From Bacteroidota bacterium (GTDB lineage: Bacteria > Bacteroidota > Bacteroidia > Chitinophagales > Chitinophagaceae): a DNA stretch of 64,000 nt. Position 1 is the first letter of the stretch. Every line of letters starts with the position of its first letter. Below, in pieces: positions 1 to 8,395 of the stretch. The stretch spans positions 236,657 to 300,656 of the forward strand of contig JAFDXY010000016.1 of NCBI GenBank assembly GCA_018267725.1. The letters are read 5' to 3'. A model generated the notes under the pieces. The model saw nothing but the letters and a program-made list of their open reading frames with translations, did not search any database and was not told the origin of the DNA. The translations under genes and the position numbers were made by a program.

Positions 1-1
1 T

Positions 2-538
2 ACAAAAATATTTTGGGCTACCGGAGCTGCAATGTTTGTAAGGCCTAAAGTTTTTCATGAAATGAATGGATTTGATAAACAATTTTTTGCTCATCAAGAA
101 GAAATAGATTTATGTTGGAGAATGCAGTTGGCAGGCTATTCTGTTTATGCTTGCCCAACTTCAATAGTGCATCATGTAGGAGCAGGCACATTACCACGCG
201 GCGGAAGAAAAGTATATTTAAATTTTAGAAACAATTTGGTAATGCTATGTAAAAACCTTCCATTAAAAGAAAAAATATATAAACTACCACTTAGACTTTT
301 TTTAGATGGACTTTCTGCGTGGAAAGGTTTATTAACCGGAGATGCTTATTTTTTTACTGCCATTGTTAAAGCACATTATGCATTAATTGTTTGGTGGATG
401 AGAGGGAAAATTAAAATAAGCCAAAACAGAAAACCATTTTATCAATTAAATGGTGTGTATAAAGGTTGTTTAGTTTGGCAGCATTTTGTAAAAAATAAAA
501 AATCATTTCATGAAATTGTTGATAAGAAGCATGAATAA
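2..538 (+). CDS. Glycosyltransferase family 2 protein, C-terminal part (5' truncated by window edge)
   Basis: The frame is open from the first bases of the window, so the N-terminal nucleotide-sugar-binding half lies outside. What remains begins with a T-G-A-A-M-F-V-R stretch, followed by G-F-D-x-x-F-F and H-Q-E-E-I-D-L-C-W-R, the usual acceptor-side acidic motif (ED/EE-D) of GT2 rhamnosyl- or glucosyltransferases. A conserved H-H-V-G-A-G-T segment and a basic, hydrophobic C-terminal membrane-associating region follow. The enzyme probably transfers a sugar to a lipid- or cell-wall-linked acceptor at the cytoplasmic face of the inner membrane. Donor and acceptor cannot be told from this part. 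The family call is firm and the substrate unknown. Confidence 0.85.
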   Translation, partial: TKIFWATGAAMFVRPKVFHEMNGFDKQFFAHQEEIDLCWRMQLAGYSVYACPTSIVHHVGAGTLPRGGRKVYLNFRNNLVMLCKNLPLKEKIYKLPLRLFLDGLSAWKGLLTGDAYFFTAIVKAHYALIVWWMRGKIKISQNRKPFYQLNGVYKGCLVWQHFVKNKKSFHEIVDKKHE

Positions 539-579
539 TTTATTTTTGCCCCTTATTTTTGTAATGCAATAAAAAAAAT

Positions 580-786
580 ATGTCACACCAAACAGAAGAT
601 AACAACACAAGTAAAGACTTTACCGGCAATTGGGTAAGCTCTTCAAGGTTTTTATTTTATTTACAAGTATTTATAGTAGTTGTGTTTGTATTAGGCGGCT
701 GTTACCGTTTATATAACCAACGTTATAAAGGCAAACCCGATGTAAAAGTGCAGGGAAGTTCTAAATATGTTCCTGATTATAAATAA
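580..786 (+). CDS. Small single-span membrane protein, unknown function
   Basis: A 68-residue protein with a polar, acidic N-terminus, one strongly hydrophobic segment at about residues 25-43, and a basic C-terminal tail (R-Y-K-G-K-P). It follows the glycosyltransferase by 41 bases on the same strand and ends just before the tRNA promoter. I do not recognise a family. The membrane-protein layout and intact frame suggest a real gene, but short AT-rich frames can arise by chance. Confidence 0.5.
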   Translation: MSHQTEDNNTSKDFTGNWVSSSRFLFYLQVFIVVVFVLGGCYRLYNQRYKGKPDVKVQGSSKYVPDYK

Positions 787-800
787 AGTTGTATAAAAAT

Positions 801-830
801 TTTGCTGAGAACTTTTGATAACTAAATTTG
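801..830 (+). promoter_or_regulatory. Bacteroidota-type promoter for the tRNA-Gly/tRNA-Leu unit
   Basis: A TTTG at 801-804 (-33 element) and a perfect TAAATTTG at 823-830 (-7 element, consensus TAnnTTTG) are separated by 18 bases. The expected start of transcription is about 836-838, some 27 bases before tRNA-Gly. No coding sequence lies between. Confidence 0.7.
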
Positions 831-863
831 CACTCCCAAAACAAAAGAAGTTCTTAACAAAAT

Positions 864-936
<73 letters not shown>

Positions 937-943
937 CATAAAT

Positions 944-974
944 AAATCCACTTGTGTAAGTGGATTTTATTTTG
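944..974 (+). terminator. Hairpin between tRNA-Gly and tRNA-Leu
   Basis: A perfect 10-bp stem (944-953 with 958-967, AAATCCACTT/AAGTGGATTT) with a 4-base loop is followed by a T-rich run. It resembles a rho-independent terminator but sits between two tRNA genes that have only one visible promoter, so it may instead be an RNA-processing signal or partial terminator. Confidence 0.6.
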
Positions 975-977
975 GAT

Positions 978-1063
978 GCCCCGGTGGTGGAATTGGTAGA
1001 CACGCAGGACTTAAAATCCTGTGATCAGCAACGGTCGTAACGGTTCAACTCCGTTCCGGGGCA
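978..1063 (+). tRNA. tRNA-Leu (TAA anticodon)
   Basis: A class II tRNA of 86 bases. The acceptor stem GCCCCGG pairs with CCGGGGC. The anticodon stem CAGGA/TCCTG encloses CTTAAAA with anticodon TAA. A long variable arm is present, then a T arm with GGTTCAACTCC. The discriminator base is A and CCA is not encoded. It reads leucine codons TTA and TTG, the dominant leucine codons in this AT-rich genome. Confidence 0.97.
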
Positions 1064-1075
1064 CGCTTTAAAAAT

Positions 1076-1116
1076 AAAAGCCTTGTTACTTTTAAGTTTC
1101 AGGGCTTTTTTATTTT
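1076..1116 (+). terminator. Rho-independent terminator after tRNA-Leu
   Basis: A stem formed by AAAAGCCTTG (1076-1085) and the complementary CAGGGCTTTT (1100-1109), with one wobble pair, is followed directly by a T-rich tract. It ends the tRNA transcription unit. Confidence 0.75.
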
Positions 1117-1197
1117 TTGTATATGCTGAAATAAATTTTTGAAGTAAATAATTTTTCTAATATAACAAACAGCAAAGTTGTTGTGTTGTTATTTAAT

Positions 1198-1695
1198 TCA
1201 ACCAATATTTAATTCCATAACATAATCGTTCATGTAATAATTATGGCCAATATTTATATCATCTTCTTTTATAATTTCAAACCCTAATTTTTCGTAAAAA
1301 CCAATTGCTTTATTGTGTCTGTTTACATTTAATTGCAACTTAGTTTTTCCTGCTTCTTTAGCTAAACGTATTACTTCATTCAACAATAATTTCCCTGCTC
1401 CTGTTTTTTGTTCACTTGGCAATACATATAACTTTTGCAGTTTGTAAGTATTAATATTTATTTGATTGAAAGAAGCAAAGCCAATAATATTGTTATTTGT
1501 TTTTGCAATTATGAATTGATGTTGATTATTTATTTGGCTTGTTAAAGATTCTTTTGAATAAAACATATCGAGCATATATTGCAATTGCTCATTCGAAAGA
1601 ATAGCACTATAAGCCACAGGCCACGTGCTAAAAGCTATATGCTGTATGGCTTCAATATCATTAATAGTTGCAGGAAGAATAATAACTTGCTGCAT
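1198..1695 (-). CDS. GNAT family N-acetyltransferase
   Basis: A cytoplasmic acetyl-CoA-dependent acetyltransferase of about 165 residues. Motif A is L-Y-V-L-P-x-x-Q-K-T-G-A-G-K (acetyl-CoA pyrophosphate loop) and motif B is N-x-x-N-x-x-A-I-G-F-Y-E-K-L-G-F. The frame extends upstream, but that part lies inside the PAP2 gene. I chose the ATG at 1693-1695 because the protein then starts with the usual beta-1 strand and lies two bases after the PAP2 stop, implying translational coupling. The acceptor substrate cannot be read from sequence; candidates include polyamines, amino acids or ribosomal-protein N-termini. Confidence 0.88.
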   Translation of the reverse strand: MQQVIILPATINDIEAIQHIAFSTWPVAYSAILSNEQLQYMLDMFYSKESLTSQINNQHQFIIAKTNNNIIGFASFNQININTYKLQKLYVLPSEQKTGAGKLLLNEVIRLAKEAGKTKLQLNVNRHNKAIGFYEKLGFEIIKEDDINIGHNYYMNDYVMELNIG

Positions 1696-1697
1696 AA

Positions 1698-2297
1698 TTA
1701 TTTTTGTTTGAATATTTTTTTGTTTAACCAATGTGCAATGTATGCACTGCCAATACCAACTGCTGCACCTGCTAATACATCGGTTGGGTAATGCTCTCCC
1801 AAGTTTAATCTTGAATAACCAACTGCTGTTGCCCATGCAAATGATGGCACAACTACATACCATTTTTTTAACTGAATACTTAATGTAGCTGCAGTTGCAA
1901 ATGCTGTAGATGTATGTGTAGATGGGAATGATGGACTATTATCATTATCGTATGAAATAATATAGGTAGGATAATCTTTATATGGCCTGTTACGATTAAC
2001 TACATATTTTAAACTTTGAGTAAGTGCTAAGTTTACACCAATAGCACCTAATGTTTCCCATCCTTTTTTTTGTAACTGTTTATCTTTTTTTATAAAACCT
2101 GCAGCTAATAAAGATGCGGGAGCTGCTAACGTAATTGGATAAACTGAGTTTGATGTGTTTATCCAGAATTGCGAATGTGTTTGTGAAGGATTAATATTGT
2201 GTAACCATTGTGCCTCGCTGCTTTGAGCATTTAAAGAAAAAAAACTACAACAGCTAATTAATAATAAAAAAAGGTATTTTTTAGTTGATTGGTACAT
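1698..2297 (-). CDS. PAP2-family membrane-associated phosphatase
   Basis: A 199-residue protein with an N-terminal signal peptide (cleavage expected after S-L-N-A-Q). It carries all three phosphatidic acid phosphatase type 2 signatures: K-x6-R-P (K-Y-V-V-N-R-N-R-P), P-S-x-H (F-P-S-T-H), and S-R-x5-H-x3-D (S-R-L-N-L-G-E-H-Y-P-T-D), whose histidine is the expected phosphate acceptor. It probably dephosphorylates a lipid phosphate such as undecaprenyl diphosphate or phosphatidic acid in the periplasm. It is transcribed with the GNAT gene and follows valS with a 6-base gap on the same strand. Confidence 0.88.
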   Translation of the reverse strand: MYQSTKKYLFLLLISCCSFFSLNAQSSEAQWLHNINPSQTHSQFWINTSNSVYPITLAAPASLLAAGFIKKDKQLQKKGWETLGAIGVNLALTQSLKYVVNRNRPYKDYPTYIISYDNDNSPSFPSTHTSTAFATAATLSIQLKKWYVVVPSFAWATAVGYSRLNLGEHYPTDVLAGAAVGIGSAYIAHWLNKKIFKQK

Positions 2298-2303
2298 TAA
2301 TAA

Positions 2304-5009
2304 TTAATTTAATGTGTTTAAGCTTTCTTCAATAGTTTTTATTCTGGCTTCGGCATCGGCTTTTTTCTTTTGCTCGTTGGCAATAATTTCAGGCTTGGCG
2401 TTGGTAACAAATTTTTCGTTACTTAATTTTTTTGTTACACTTTCTAAAAATCCTTTTTGATAAGCAAGGTCTTTTTCTAATTCTATTTTTAATGCAGCAG
2501 CATTAATTTCTTTTTCTGCTTCAATAAAAAACTTTTCATCTTCAATAGCTACAACAATTGTATTATTTATTGCAGTTGTAACGTAAGTAATATTTTCAGC
2601 ATTTACTTGTTTCTTTAAAACATCTTCAATAAACGTGTAATTATTTTGTTTACTTGTTTGAATATGAAGTTTAATAGTGTCTTTTGGTTTTATTTGATTT
2701 TTTGCTCTTGCTTCACGTAAAGCAGTAATTACTTTTTTAAGTAATTCCCCTTGTTCTAAAACTGTGGACTGTGGACTATTGACAATGGACTGTTGCTTCA
2801 CACATAAATCATCTGTTCTTTCTTTTAATTGGTGATAAATTTCTTCGGTAACAAATGGCATAAATGGATGAAGCATTTGCATTAATTCTTCAAAGAAAGT
2901 AATTGTTTTATTATAAACAGTTGCTTCAATTGGTTGTTCAAATCCGGGTTTTATCCATTCTAAATACCAACTGCAGAAATCATCCCATATTAATGAATAA
3001 ATTGCTTTTAATGCTTCGCTTAAACGAAATTGTTTCATTAAATTTTCTACTTCTGTTTTGGCTTCACTCAATCTGTTTTCAAACCATAGAATAGAAAAGT
3101 TTTGAGTTAAAATTTCTGTGTCTGTATTGTTAATTCTTAATTCTAAATTCTTAATTAATTTCAACGCATTCCATAATTTATTATTGAAATTTCTTCCTTG
3201 TTCTAAAGTGCTTTCATCAAACAATAAATCGTTTCCGGCAGGAGAAGAAATCATAATTCCAAAACGAACTGCATCTGCACCATAAGTATCAATCAAGCCT
3301 AACAAATCAGGGCTGTTGCCCAATTGTTTACTCATTTTTCTTCCTTGTTTATCACGCACCATTCCGGTAAAATAAACATCTTTAAAAGGTAGTTGTTGCT
3401 TGTATTCATAACCTGCCATAATCATTCTTGCAACCCAAAAGAAAATAATATCTTGCCCCGTAACTAATGTTGTGGTTGGATAATAATAATTTATTTCGGG
3501 ATTGTTAGGATTGCTAATGCCTTTAAAAACTTCAATGGGCCACAACCAAGATGAAAACCATGTATCTAACACATCTTCATCTTGAATTAATGTTGGGTTG
3601 TTAATTGAATATTGTGTATTGAATAATTGTTTTGCTTCTTCTTCTGTTGCAGCAACTACAAATCTTCCTTGCTCATCATACCACGCAGGAATTTGTTGCC
3701 CCCACCAAAGTTGTCTCGATATACACCAATCTTTAATATTTTCTAACCAATAACTATAAGTATTTTTTAGTTTGGAAGGATGGAAAACAATTTCATCGTT
3801 CATAACAGCAGAAAGTGTTTCAGGGTTTTTTCCCAAAAACTTTTTCATGTTGATGAACCATTGTAATGATAAACGATTTTCAATAACAGCACCTGTTCTT
3901 TCACTTGTTCCTACTTGACCTTTATATTCTTCAATTTTTTCTAATAAGCCAATGGCTTTTATATCTTCTGCAATTTTTTTTCTTAATTCAAATCTATCAA
4001 TACCATTGTATGCTAATACTTGTGCAGATGGGTTTTCAGCCAGTAAGTCTTCAGCAGTAAATTTTCCTTCGGCATCTAAAGTGTTTAATGCTTTTAGGTT
4101 ATGTTTTTTGCCTAATTCATTATCGTTTTTATCGTGTGCAGGCGTAATTTTTAAAGCACCTGTTCCAAATTCTGCATCAACATATTCATCTGCAATTACC
4201 GGAATTTTTCTGTTAATGATAGGAACAATAACTTCTTTTCCAATTAAATTTTTATAACGCTCATCATTTGGATTTACACAAATAGCTACATCGCCTAAAA
4301 TGGTTTCAGGACGTGTAGTGGCAACGGTAATATAATTGTGAGTGGTAAGTGGTGAGTGGGTATTATTCACAATTGACGAATCACTACTCACGATATATTT
4401 TACATAATAAAGTTTGCTGTCAATTTCTTTAAAAATAACTTCTTCATCACTTAATGCAGTTTTGCTTGCAGGATCCCAATTAACCATTCTTAAACCACGG
4501 TAAATAATTCCTTTGTTATATAAATCAATAAAAATTTTAATAACACTTTTATAATAATCATCATCCATGGTAAATGATGTTCTGTTCCAATCTAAACTGC
4601 AACCTAATTTTTTTAATTGTTGCAGAATAATTCCTCCGTATTTTTCTTTCCATTCCCATGCATATTTTAAAAACTCATTTCTTGTAAGTGATGATTTTGT
4701 AATACCTCTTTCGCGAAGCATAGCAACAACTTTTGCTTCTGTGGCAATAGATGCATGATCTGTTCCCGGAACCCAACAAGCATTTTTGCCTTGCATTCTT
4801 GCACGGCGAATAAGAATATCTTGAATTGTATTATTAAGGCAATGCCCCATATGCAACACACCGGTTACATTGGGCGGCGGAATAACAATTGTGTAAGGTT
4901 CTTTTGTATCATCAACTGTACTGTTAAAATAACCTTTGTTTAACCAATGCTCATACCATTTAACATCAATTTGTTGGGGCTCAAAATTTTTGCTCAATTC
5001 ACTCATCAT
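2304..5009 (-). CDS. valS: Valine--tRNA ligase
   Basis: A class I aminoacyl-tRNA synthetase of 901 residues that charges tRNA-Val in the cytoplasm. It shows P-P-P-N-V-T-G-x-L-H-M-G-H (HIGH motif, H53-H56), the CP1 editing domain with T-T-R-P-E-T-I-L-G-D and A-H-D-x-N-D, the K-M-S-K loop at 558-561, an anticodon-binding domain, and a C-terminal coiled-coil tRNA arm. The residue after K-M-S-K is Gln, where Ser is usual. The gene is interrupted in frame by four blocks of heptamer tandem repeats (2761-2795, 3130-3157, 3604-3624, 4338-4393), which add low-complexity residues such as Q-Q-S-I-V-N-S-P-Q-S-T without breaking the frame. The first of two adjacent Met codons is used. Confidence 0.97.
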   Translation of the reverse strand: MMSELSKNFEPQQIDVKWYEHWLNKGYFNSTVDDTKEPYTIVIPPPNVTGVLHMGHCLNNTIQDILIRRARMQGKNACWVPGTDHASIATEAKVVAMLRERGITKSSLTRNEFLKYAWEWKEKYGGIILQQLKKLGCSLDWNRTSFTMDDDYYKSVIKIFIDLYNKGIIYRGLRMVNWDPASKTALSDEEVIFKEIDSKLYYVKYIVSSDSSIVNNTHSPLTTHNYITVATTRPETILGDVAICVNPNDERYKNLIGKEVIVPIINRKIPVIADEYVDAEFGTGALKITPAHDKNDNELGKKHNLKALNTLDAEGKFTAEDLLAENPSAQVLAYNGIDRFELRKKIAEDIKAIGLLEKIEEYKGQVGTSERTGAVIENRLSLQWFINMKKFLGKNPETLSAVMNDEIVFHPSKLKNTYSYWLENIKDWCISRQLWWGQQIPAWYDEQGRFVVAATEEEAKQLFNTQYSINNPTLIQDEDVLDTWFSSWLWPIEVFKGISNPNNPEINYYYPTTTLVTGQDIIFFWVARMIMAGYEYKQQLPFKDVYFTGMVRDKQGRKMSKQLGNSPDLLGLIDTYGADAVRFGIMISSPAGNDLLFDESTLEQGRNFNNKLWNALKLIKNLELRINNTDTEILTQNFSILWFENRLSEAKTEVENLMKQFRLSEALKAIYSLIWDDFCSWYLEWIKPGFEQPIEATVYNKTITFFEELMQMLHPFMPFVTEEIYHQLKERTDDLCVKQQSIVNSPQSTVLEQGELLKKVITALREARAKNQIKPKDTIKLHIQTSKQNNYTFIEDVLKKQVNAENITYVTTAINNTIVVAIEDEKFFIEAEKEINAAALKIELEKDLAYQKGFLESVTKKLSNEKFVTNAKPEIIANEQKKKADAEARIKTIEESLNTLN
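2761..2795. repeat. Degenerate heptamer tandem repeat inside valS (5 units)
   Basis: Five consecutive 7-base units: ACTGTGG, ACTGTGG, ACTATTG, ACAATGG, ACTGTTG. They lie in frame in the region between the anticodon-binding domain and the C-terminal arm, where length variation is tolerated. Confidence 0.8.
3130..3157. repeat. Heptamer tandem repeat inside valS (4 units)
   Basis: Units TTAATTC, TTAATTC, TAAATTC, TTAATTA run head to tail and encode part of a Leu/Arg/Asn-rich segment (L-E-L-R-I-N-N). Confidence 0.7.
3604..3624. repeat. Heptamer tandem repeat inside valS (3 units)
   Basis: Units ATTGAAT, ATTGTGT, ATTGAAT lie head to tail, encoding N-T-Q-Y-S-I-N. Confidence 0.6.
4338..4393. repeat. 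Heptamer tandem repeat inside valS (about 8 degenerate units)
   Basis: Three GTRAGTG units (4338-4358) are followed by one diverged unit and then TTCACAA, TTGACGA, ATCACTA, CTCACGA. The outer parts are roughly inverted copies of each other (GTGAGTGGT against ACTACTCAC). The block encodes a Ser/Thr/Asn/His-rich stretch just before the editing-domain motif T-T-R-P-E-T. Confidence 0.75.
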
Positions 5010-5440
5010 ATTTGCCTTTTGTAAGTTGGCAAAAATAAGGAAATGAAAAGATGGCAGAAAGAGTTAATTCAGTCTGTGCAGCTAATTATTTGCTACCAAT
5101 CTATTTTAGTTTTTTTAAAAACGAATTAAAATTCATTTCTAAATAAAATAACAAATAGCCAATATTACACCAAAAATTAAAATGGTGTAAAGTGTAACGC
5201 GAATAGTTTCGCTGGTGTGTGAATGTGAGTAACTGTGTTCCATGGCAAAGAATTTTATAAGTTAAATAATGGGGTTGTTGCGGCTTTCAGAGGAAAATTG
5301 GGTAGGAAGATATCCGCTTGAAGAAATAAAAACTTTGCTTTTGAATATAACCTTATGCGTTAGCATAAAGGTAAAAATATTTTTATTGATTTTAAAACTT
5401 TTTTTACAGTTTCGGCAAAAAAAATTATTTTTCCAATAAC
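5010..5440. other. Intergenic region between divergent valS and exonuclease genes
   Basis: This 431-base gap holds a -7-like element TATTTTTG for valS (minus strand, 5030-5037; I see no good -33 partner), one possible 34-codon minus-strand gene (5139-5243), and otherwise AT-rich sequence. No RNA gene or clear repeat was seen. Confidence 0.5.
5139..5243 (-). CDS. Possible 34-residue His-rich membrane peptide
   Basis: ATG at 5241-5243 to TAG at 5139-5141. The N-terminus is rich in His and Ser (M-E-H-S-Y-S-H-S-H-T), followed by one membrane span of about 18 residues ending at the C-terminus. It lies alone between valS and the exonuclease gene. The polar head plus one clean hydrophobic span is what a real small membrane protein looks like, perhaps a small respiratory-complex subunit, but no family was recognised and chance cannot be excluded. 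Confidence 0.35.
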   Translation of the reverse strand: MEHSYSHSHTSETIRVTLYTILIFGVILAICYFI

Positions 5441-5992
5441 ATGTTTGCAATTGTAGATATAGAAACCTCCGGAGGTCACGCATTAGGACACGGGATTACC
5501 GAAATTGGCATTGTTTTACACAACGGAATAACGGTAGAAGGAAAGTATTCTACTTTAATTAATCCTAAAGTTCCTATTCAAAAATATGTGCAAGGTTTAA
5601 CAGGTATAACTAATGCAATGGTTGCTAATGCTCCTGTTTTTGCGGCAGTGGCTCCTAATATTTTTAATTTATTAAAAGATAGAATTTTTGTTGCTCACAA
5701 TGTAAACTTCGATTATTCTTTTGTAAAACATCAGTTTAAACTTTCGGGATATGATTTTAATGAACGAAAACTTTGCACCATACGTTTAGCAAGAAAAATT
5801 TTTCCTACTCTTTCAAAATACGGATTAGAAACCGTTTGCCGAGAATTAAAAATTATTAACCACAATCCACACCGTGCAATTGGAGATGCAATGGCAACAG
5901 CCGAATTGTTTTCATTATTACTTGCACACGATAAAAATAATGAGGTTAAAAAAATGCTGAGAGTAACACATAAAAAATCGGTTGGGTTATAA
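5441..5992 (+). CDS. DnaQ-like 3'-5' exonuclease (DEDDh)
   Basis: A 183-residue cytoplasmic exonuclease of the DNA polymerase III epsilon family. Exo I is V-D-I-E-T-S-G near the N-terminus (the two acidic metal ligands), Exo II is A-H-N-V-N-F-D, and Exo III epsilon is H-R-A-I-G-D-A-x-A-T, giving the DEDDh set. It ends soon after the exonuclease fold and has no GIY-YIG or polymerase-binding extension. It could act in proofreading, repair or RNA trimming; there is no context that decides. It is monocistronic and divergent from valS. Confidence 0.9.
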   Translation: MFAIVDIETSGGHALGHGITEIGIVLHNGITVEGKYSTLINPKVPIQKYVQGLTGITNAMVANAPVFAAVAPNIFNLLKDRIFVAHNVNFDYSFVKHQFKLSGYDFNERKLCTIRLARKIFPTLSKYGLETVCRELKIINHNPHRAIGDAMATAELFSLLLAHDKNNEVKKMLRVTHKKSVGL

Positions 5993-6084
5993 TTTTTCAA
6001 CATTAGCACAATCAAATTTTTCTTTTTCATTCCTGCTTTTATATTCGCTGCCCATTTATTAAAAAGTTTTAAGTAGAAATAATT

Positions 6085-8319
6085 ATGAATGAATTTTCAA
6101 CTGCAATTGCAGTTAAACTAAATTTTCGTGCAGCACAAGTTGATGTTGTATTGGAATTATTAAGTGAAGGTGCAACCATTCCTTTTATTGCCCGATACCG
6201 AAAAGATAAAACAGGCGGATTAGATGAAGTTCAAATTCAACAAATTCAAGATGAAACTAAAGTTTTAAAAGAATTTTCAGAACGTAAAATATTTATTGAA
6301 AAGACAATTACCGAACAAGGTAAAATGACAGATGCTTTACAAGAAAAAATTAATAAAGCAACTACCATAAATGAGTTAGAAGATATTTATCTTCCTTACA
6401 AACCTAAAAGAAAAACAAAAGCACAAACTGCAAAAGAAAACGGTTTAGAACCTTTAGCAATTTTAATGCTTCAACAAAAAAATTTTGCATTAAAAATTGA
6501 AGCAGAAAAATTTATTACTGAAAATGTAAAAGATGCAGAAGCAGCTTTGCAAGGTGCAAGAGATATAATTGCCGAAACTATTAATGAAGATGCCGTTATT
6601 CGTACAAAACTTAGGAAACTGTTTGAGGATAAAGCTTTGCTGCAAAGCAAAGTACTTGCAGATAAAGAAACAGAAGCCGTAAAGTATAAAGATTACTTTG
6701 ATTTTAGTGAACCTGTTTCAAAAATTCCTTCACATAGAATATTAGCTGTATTACGTGGTTTTTTAGAAGGGTTTTTAAAAATGAATATTGCTCCGTTAGA
6801 AGAAGATGCTTTACAATTAATTGAAAATGTATATATAACAACAAGTTTAAATGAAAGTGTTGAACAACTAAAAAAAGCAATTAAAGATGCTTATAAAAGA
6901 TTATTGCAACCAAGTTTAGAAACAGAGTTTAGAACATTGCTAAAAACTAAAGCAGATGAAGAAGCTATTAATGTTTTTGCAGAAAATTTAAAGCAGTTGT
7001 TATTAAGTTCTCCTTTAGGCAGTAAAAGAGTTTTAGCAATTGATCCCGGTTATAGAACAGGTTGTAAAGTAGTTTGTTTAGATGAGAAAGGAGAGTTGTT
7101 GCATAATGATTTAATTTATGTACATGAAAAAAATAAAGAGTACGATTCATCTTTCACTATTCAATCTTTAGTTAAACAATATAACATAGAAGTGTTTGCT
7201 ATTGGAGATGGAACTGCCGGAAGAGAAACAGAACAGTTTATAAAAAAATTACAATTAAACTTACCCCTTTTTTTAGTAAATGAAGATGGTGCTTCTGTAT
7301 ATTCTGCAAGTGAAATTGCAAGAGAAGAATTTGGAGGGTATGATGTAACCGTACGTGGTGCTGTAAGTATTGGAAGAAGATTAATGGACCCGTTGGCAGA
7401 ATTAGTAAAAATTGATCCTAAAAGTATTGGTGTAGGGCAATATCAGCACGATGTAAACCAAACTCGATTAAAAGAAAAGTTAGATGCAACAGTTATTAGT
7501 TGTGTAAACAAAGTAGGTGTTAATTTAAACACAGCATCAAAACATTTATTAAGTTATGTAAGTGGCATAGGCTCTACATTGGCAGAAAATATTATTAAAT
7601 ATAGAAATGAAATTGGTGGCTTTAACAGTAGAAATCAATTATTAAAAGTTCCGCGTTTAGGTGGTAAAGCTTACGAGCAGTGTGCAGGTTTTCTTCGTGT
7701 AAAAGAAAGTAATAACCCGTTAGATGCAAGCTCTGTTCATCCTGAAACTTATGCAATTGTTGAGAGCATTGCAAAAGATTTGCAAGTAGAAATTGTTTCT
7801 TTAATTGGTAATGAGAAATTATTAAAAACAGTGAATGCAAAAAAATATATTACTGAAGAAGTAGGAGAATTAACTATTAAAGATATTTTGAATGAATTGA
7901 ATAAACCCGGACTTGACCCACGCAGCGAACTTGAACAATTTGAATTTGCAAATATTTATAAAATTGAAGATGTAAAAACAGGAATGATTGTTCCTGGTAT
8001 TGTAACTAACTTAACTCGTTTTGGTGCATTTGTAGATATTGGTGTTAAGCAAGATGGTTTAGTACATGTAAGCGAAATTGCTCATCAATACATTACAGAT
8101 CCTTCAGAAATTTTAAAGTTAAATGATAAAGTGCAAGTTAAAGTTTTAGAAGTTGATGTGTTAAGAAAACGTATTGCATTATCAATTAAGCAAACGCAAG
8201 AAACTTCTGTAAAGCAATCTGGACAAAAGTTTCAGCAAACTAAAAAACAAGAAACAGAATTAGCAAACTTAAATTTAAACGATGCATTGAGTGCACTAAA
8301 AAATAAATTCAAAAAATAA
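6085..8319 (+). CDS. tex: Tex family RNA-binding transcription accessory protein
   Basis: A 744-residue cytoplasmic protein with the full Tex order: an N-terminal helical Tex domain (I-P-F-I-A-R-Y-R-K-D near residue 32), a YqgF/RNase H-like domain (V-L-A-I-D-P-G-Y-R-T-G-C-K at about 315), paired helix-hairpin-helix motifs (L-L-S-Y-V-S-G-I-G and L-L-K-V-P-R-L-G-G-K-A-Y-E-Q), and an S1 RNA-binding domain (G-M-I-V-P-G-I-V-T-N-L-T-R-F-G-A-F-V-D-I-G) near 640-710. It has a short Gln/Lys-rich tail. The family binds nucleic acid and interacts with transcription complexes. Length and domains are normal. Confidence 0.95.
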   Translation: MNEFSTAIAVKLNFRAAQVDVVLELLSEGATIPFIARYRKDKTGGLDEVQIQQIQDETKVLKEFSERKIFIEKTITEQGKMTDALQEKINKATTINELEDIYLPYKPKRKTKAQTAKENGLEPLAILMLQQKNFALKIEAEKFITENVKDAEAALQGARDIIAETINEDAVIRTKLRKLFEDKALLQSKVLADKETEAVKYKDYFDFSEPVSKIPSHRILAVLRGFLEGFLKMNIAPLEEDALQLIENVYITTSLNESVEQLKKAIKDAYKRLLQPSLETEFRTLLKTKADEEAINVFAENLKQLLLSSPLGSKRVLAIDPGYRTGCKVVCLDEKGELLHNDLIYVHEKNKEYDSSFTIQSLVKQYNIEVFAIGDGTAGRETEQFIKKLQLNLPLFLVNEDGASVYSASEIAREEFGGYDVTVRGAVSIGRRLMDPLAELVKIDPKSIGVGQYQHDVNQTRLKEKLDATVISCVNKVGVNLNTASKHLLSYVSGIGSTLAENIIKYRNEIGGFNSRNQLLKVPRLGGKAYEQCAGFLRVKESNNPLDASSVHPETYAIVESIAKDLQVEIVSLIGNEKLLKTVNAKKYITEEVGELTIKDILNELNKPGLDPRSELEQFEFANIYKIEDVKTGMIVPGIVTNLTRFGAFVDIGVKQDGLVHVSEIAHQYITDPSEILKLNDKVQVKVLEVDVLRKRIALSIKQTQETSVKQSGQKFQQTKKQETELANLNLNDALSALKNKFKK

Positions 8320-8395
8320 TTCAAATAAATTAACAAGCTCTTAAACATTAGTTTTTGTTGGTAACTAAAGTAACATGTTTCTTTACAGTAATACT

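Noticed and set aside
2761..4393. CRISPR-like or frameshifted region in valS
   Set aside because: The repeats have a period of seven with no spacers, and the reading frame continues intact to a normal C-terminus. They are tandem repeats, not a CRISPR array or pseudogene.
5262..5483. Minus-strand open frame upstream of the exonuclease
   Set aside because: It overlaps the start of the exonuclease in the opposite direction and its composition is that of AT-rich non-coding DNA, with no recognisable motif.
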